22,760 bases of DNA from M10-OD1-4 sp038061695 (GTDB taxonomy: Bacteria; Patescibacteriota; Minisyncoccia; GWC2-36-17; M10-OD1-4): NCBI GenBank assembly GCA_038061695.1, contig JBBTYT010000004.1, positions 1 through 22,760 of the forward strand, in the 5' to 3' direction. The notes below the pieces were generated by a model. The model was not told the DNA's origin, ran no database searches, and worked only from the letters and a program-made list of their open reading frames with translations. This document shows positions 22,231-22,760 of the stretch, in pieces (within the stretch, counting starts at the first letter, position 1; each line of letters begins with the position of its first letter). The translations under genes and the position numbers were made by a program.

Positions 22231-22283
22231 ATGACTCCCCGCAATTATTTGCGTGAAGTCATCCGATCGCGAACATCGTTCGC
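22231..22283 (-). terminator. Double-hairpin terminator of the last gene
   Basis: After the stop at 22286 comes GCGAAC-GAT-GTTCGC (22269-22283), then ATGACT/AGTCAT with inner CGCAA/TTGCG (22231-22262), then a TTTTCTATTT run on the minus strand. Same two-hairpin plan as the end of the CPBP gene. Confidence 0.65.
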
Positions 22284-22285
22284 TA

Positions 22286-22739
22286 CTAACTACTAATAAC
22301 GATGCATGGTGCACCCTTCTTCCACATCTTTCTCGATAGAATATATTCAATCTTACCAATGCCCATGCCGAGCAGTAAAAGTTTTTTCACACACTCATAG
22401 GAATCAGTCCACCTATTACCGTCTTTGTCGTTGCAAGCATCGAGAAACGATAAACCATTACGTTTCTTAAAAAATCCGTTAGGAAGTTCGTTCAACATTG
22501 CCTCAATCTTTATCTTGTCGATCTTGAGGTACTCGGAATCAAATCTGGCTTTTGAAAATTCGTCATCAATCCCAACAACAAAATAGCATTCAACCTCAAC
22601 AACATTGCTGATACTAGTATCATTGTCTGGTTGAAAGAGACAGTGTTTGAAGATTGAATCAACGAGTTCCGGATCAAGTAAATATGGTGTCAGGTACCTT
22701 TTTTACAGTTTTGAAAACCTCTTTCAACTGCAGTCTCAT
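22286..22739 (-). pseudogene. Unknown gene with a one-base frameshift
   Basis: From ATG at 22739 the frame reads MRLQLKEVFKTVKK and then runs to a stop at the next TGA; the neighbouring frame is open from an upstream TAA to the stop at 22286 but has no start codon until Met at 22498. Removing one base of the A6 run (plus-strand T6 at 22699-22704) joins both into 150 residues: MRLQLKEVFKTVKRYLTPYL onward to KKGAPCIVISS. The joined length (454 bases) is exactly one base too long. The protein is mixed alpha/beta, soluble, and not recognised. Either a recent indel, a sequencing error, or slippage; a shorter product from 22498 is possible. The upstream region lies outside the window. Confidence 0.55.
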
Positions 22740-22760
22740 CTAACAAATGGCGCTGGAGAT

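Noticed and set aside
1..22760. CRISPR array or transposase/integrase gene
   Set aside because: No regularly spaced repeats and no protein with transposase or recombinase motifs were seen; the cassette idea therefore lacks an enzyme within this window.

Overview
ORGANISM. The window is AT-rich bacterial DNA read with the standard bacterial code: TGA is a real stop (copA ends TGA) and no gene needs TGA as a sense codon. A secreted DUF5667-type protein ending in a Kazal domain, compact gene packing, and many core genes with no visible Shine-Dalgarno (SD) sequence point to a Patescibacteria/CPR (Parcubacteria-like) genome. That assignment is inference; no rRNA or ribosomal protein marker is present.

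LAYOUT. 1-4.0 kb (+): the tail of a family-4-type glycosyltransferase, a polytopic MFS-like protein, and a long secreted DUF5667 helical protein with a C-terminal Kazal-like domain. 4.0-6.4 kb (-): a radical-SAM/SPASM peptide maturase preceded by a previously easy-to-miss 41-residue precursor gene (6188-6313), with a hairpin between them, a terminator after them, and then a HExxH metallopeptidase. This looks like a small RiPP (ribosomally made, post-translationally modified peptide) locus and is the main discovery candidate. 6.5-8.8 kb (+): miaB and miaA, overlapping, the pair for the ms2i6A37 tRNA modification. 8.8-10.8 kb (-): three monocistronic units (two tiny membrane proteins and a GC-rich CPBP/CAAX intramembrane protease). 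11.0 kb (-): tRNA-Lys(UUU). 11.2-18.8 kb (-): DUF5676 membrane protein, then, in transcription order, rnr, copA, HMA-DsbD/TauE-like membrane protein, cupredoxin-like protein and a GH1 beta-glycosidase; a copper-handling operon. 18.9-19.3 kb (-): an isolated, possibly macro-like, gene flanked by 26-bp near-identical direct repeats. 19.6-20.4 kb (+): a class I methyltransferase. 20.5-22.7 kb (-): a PP2C-like phosphatase gene broken by a one-base frameshift, a GC-richer TPR-like membrane protein, and an unknown gene also broken by a single extra base in a homopolymer.

HOW IT WORKS TOGETHER. Two styles of gene coexist. AT-rich core genes (MFS, miaB, rnr, methyltransferase, GH1) have short or no recognisable leaders. 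A second set, all on the minus strand and mostly single genes, has a clear sigma70 promoter with an extended -10 (TGn), a small hairpin at the very 5' end of the transcript, a strong SD such as GGAG-ATAGAAA-ATG, and a 3' hairpin terminator, sometimes preceded by a second hairpin after the stop codon. Two of the genes in this set (CPBP protease, TPR-like protein) are much richer in G+C than their surroundings. The set looks like independently expressed accessory cassettes, and the RiPP locus shares much of the design.
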